A stretch of DNA of 64,000 nt from Pseudomonas sp. Its GTDB lineage: Bacteria > Pseudomonadota > Gammaproteobacteria > Pseudomonadales > Pseudomonadaceae. The stretch spans positions 86,656-150,655 of the forward strand of contig NZ_JAGIBG010000015.1 in the NCBI RefSeq assembly GCF_017744435.1, given 5' to 3'. The stretch's first letter is position 1. Each line of letters starts with the position of its first letter. Positions 63,948-64,000 of the stretch are shown here, one piece after another. A program made the translations under genes and the position numbers. The notes below the pieces were generated by a model that did not search any database, was not told where the DNA came from, and was given only the letters and a program-made list of their open reading frames with translations.

Positions 63948-64000
63948 TGGCGGACTCAGCAGGATTCGAACCTGCGACCGCTCGGTTCGTAGCCGAGTAC
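63948..64000 (-). tRNA. tRNA-Arg (anticodon ACG), second copy, 5' part outside window
   Basis: The 53 bases visible are identical to the 3' part of the tRNA at 63801-63877, including anticodon ACG and CCA. It is a tandem duplicate 70 bases upstream. Such arrays of identical tRNA-Arg(ACG) genes near csrA/rsmA are known in Pseudomonas. Confidence 0.93.

Overview
The window is chromosomal DNA of a fluorescent pseudomonad, most likely a member of the Pseudomonas putida group. The evidence is a GC-rich sequence, flagellar gene order and products typical of Pseudomonas, the branched-chain keto-acid dehydrogenase cluster bkdR-bkdA1-bkdA2-bkdB-lpdV, P. putida-type REP palindromes, a pyoverdine locus, and AmrZ. 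No phage, insertion sequence or CRISPR array was seen, and no gene with a frameshift was recognised.

Layout. 1-16.3 kb is a flagellar and chemotaxis block. On the minus strand lie flgBCDE and flgFGHIJKL (flgL cut by the window edge) and cheV-cheR. On the plus strand lie flgA and flgM-flgN-flgZ. Sigma-54 promoters with the canonical 10-nt gap between GG and GC precede flgB, flgF and flgA. A near-perfect sigma-28 promoter precedes flgM. A small secreted protein sits between the two hook/rod operons. 16.4-19.4 kb holds an MFS transporter and a glutamine synthetase family ligase, with paired REP elements at their borders. 19.4-25.1 kb is the regulated bkd operon for valine, leucine and isoleucine catabolism, ending in a strong terminator. 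25.1-33.7 kb is mixed: a translationally coupled TylF-type methyltransferase and Fe(II)/2-oxoglutarate oxygenase pair of unknown substrate, two diguanylate cyclases, an unrecognised soluble protein, a LysR regulator divergent from azlCD, and a secreted endonuclease I.

33.8-60.4 kb is a pyoverdine locus. It holds the periplasmic maturation enzymes pvdP, pvdM, pvdN and pvdO, the exporter pvdE, the receptor fpvA, three NRPS genes (four modules plus one epimerase and a thioesterase), and a SyrP-like aspartyl hydroxylase. Five matches to the PvdS iron-starvation box (TAAAT-N16-CGT) sit in front of pvdP, pvdM, pvdE, the first NRPS gene and the hydroxylase. A-domain codes read by eye give Lys, Asp (epimerised and probably beta-hydroxylated), Ser, and probably a hydroxyornithine derivative. 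This predicts a peptide arm of Lys-(D-OHAsp)-Ser-(cyclo)OHOrn, which with the chromophore catechol would supply three bidentate iron ligands.

60.4-64 kb holds tRNA-Arg(CCT), phnN, amrZ, mgtE and two tRNA-Arg(ACG) genes, the second cut by the window edge.

Working together: flagellar assembly, FlgZ, two GGDEF proteins and AmrZ all belong to the motility/sessility switch. The pyoverdine block is a PvdS regulon for iron acquisition whose chromophore synthetase, sigma factor and precursor enzymes must lie elsewhere.
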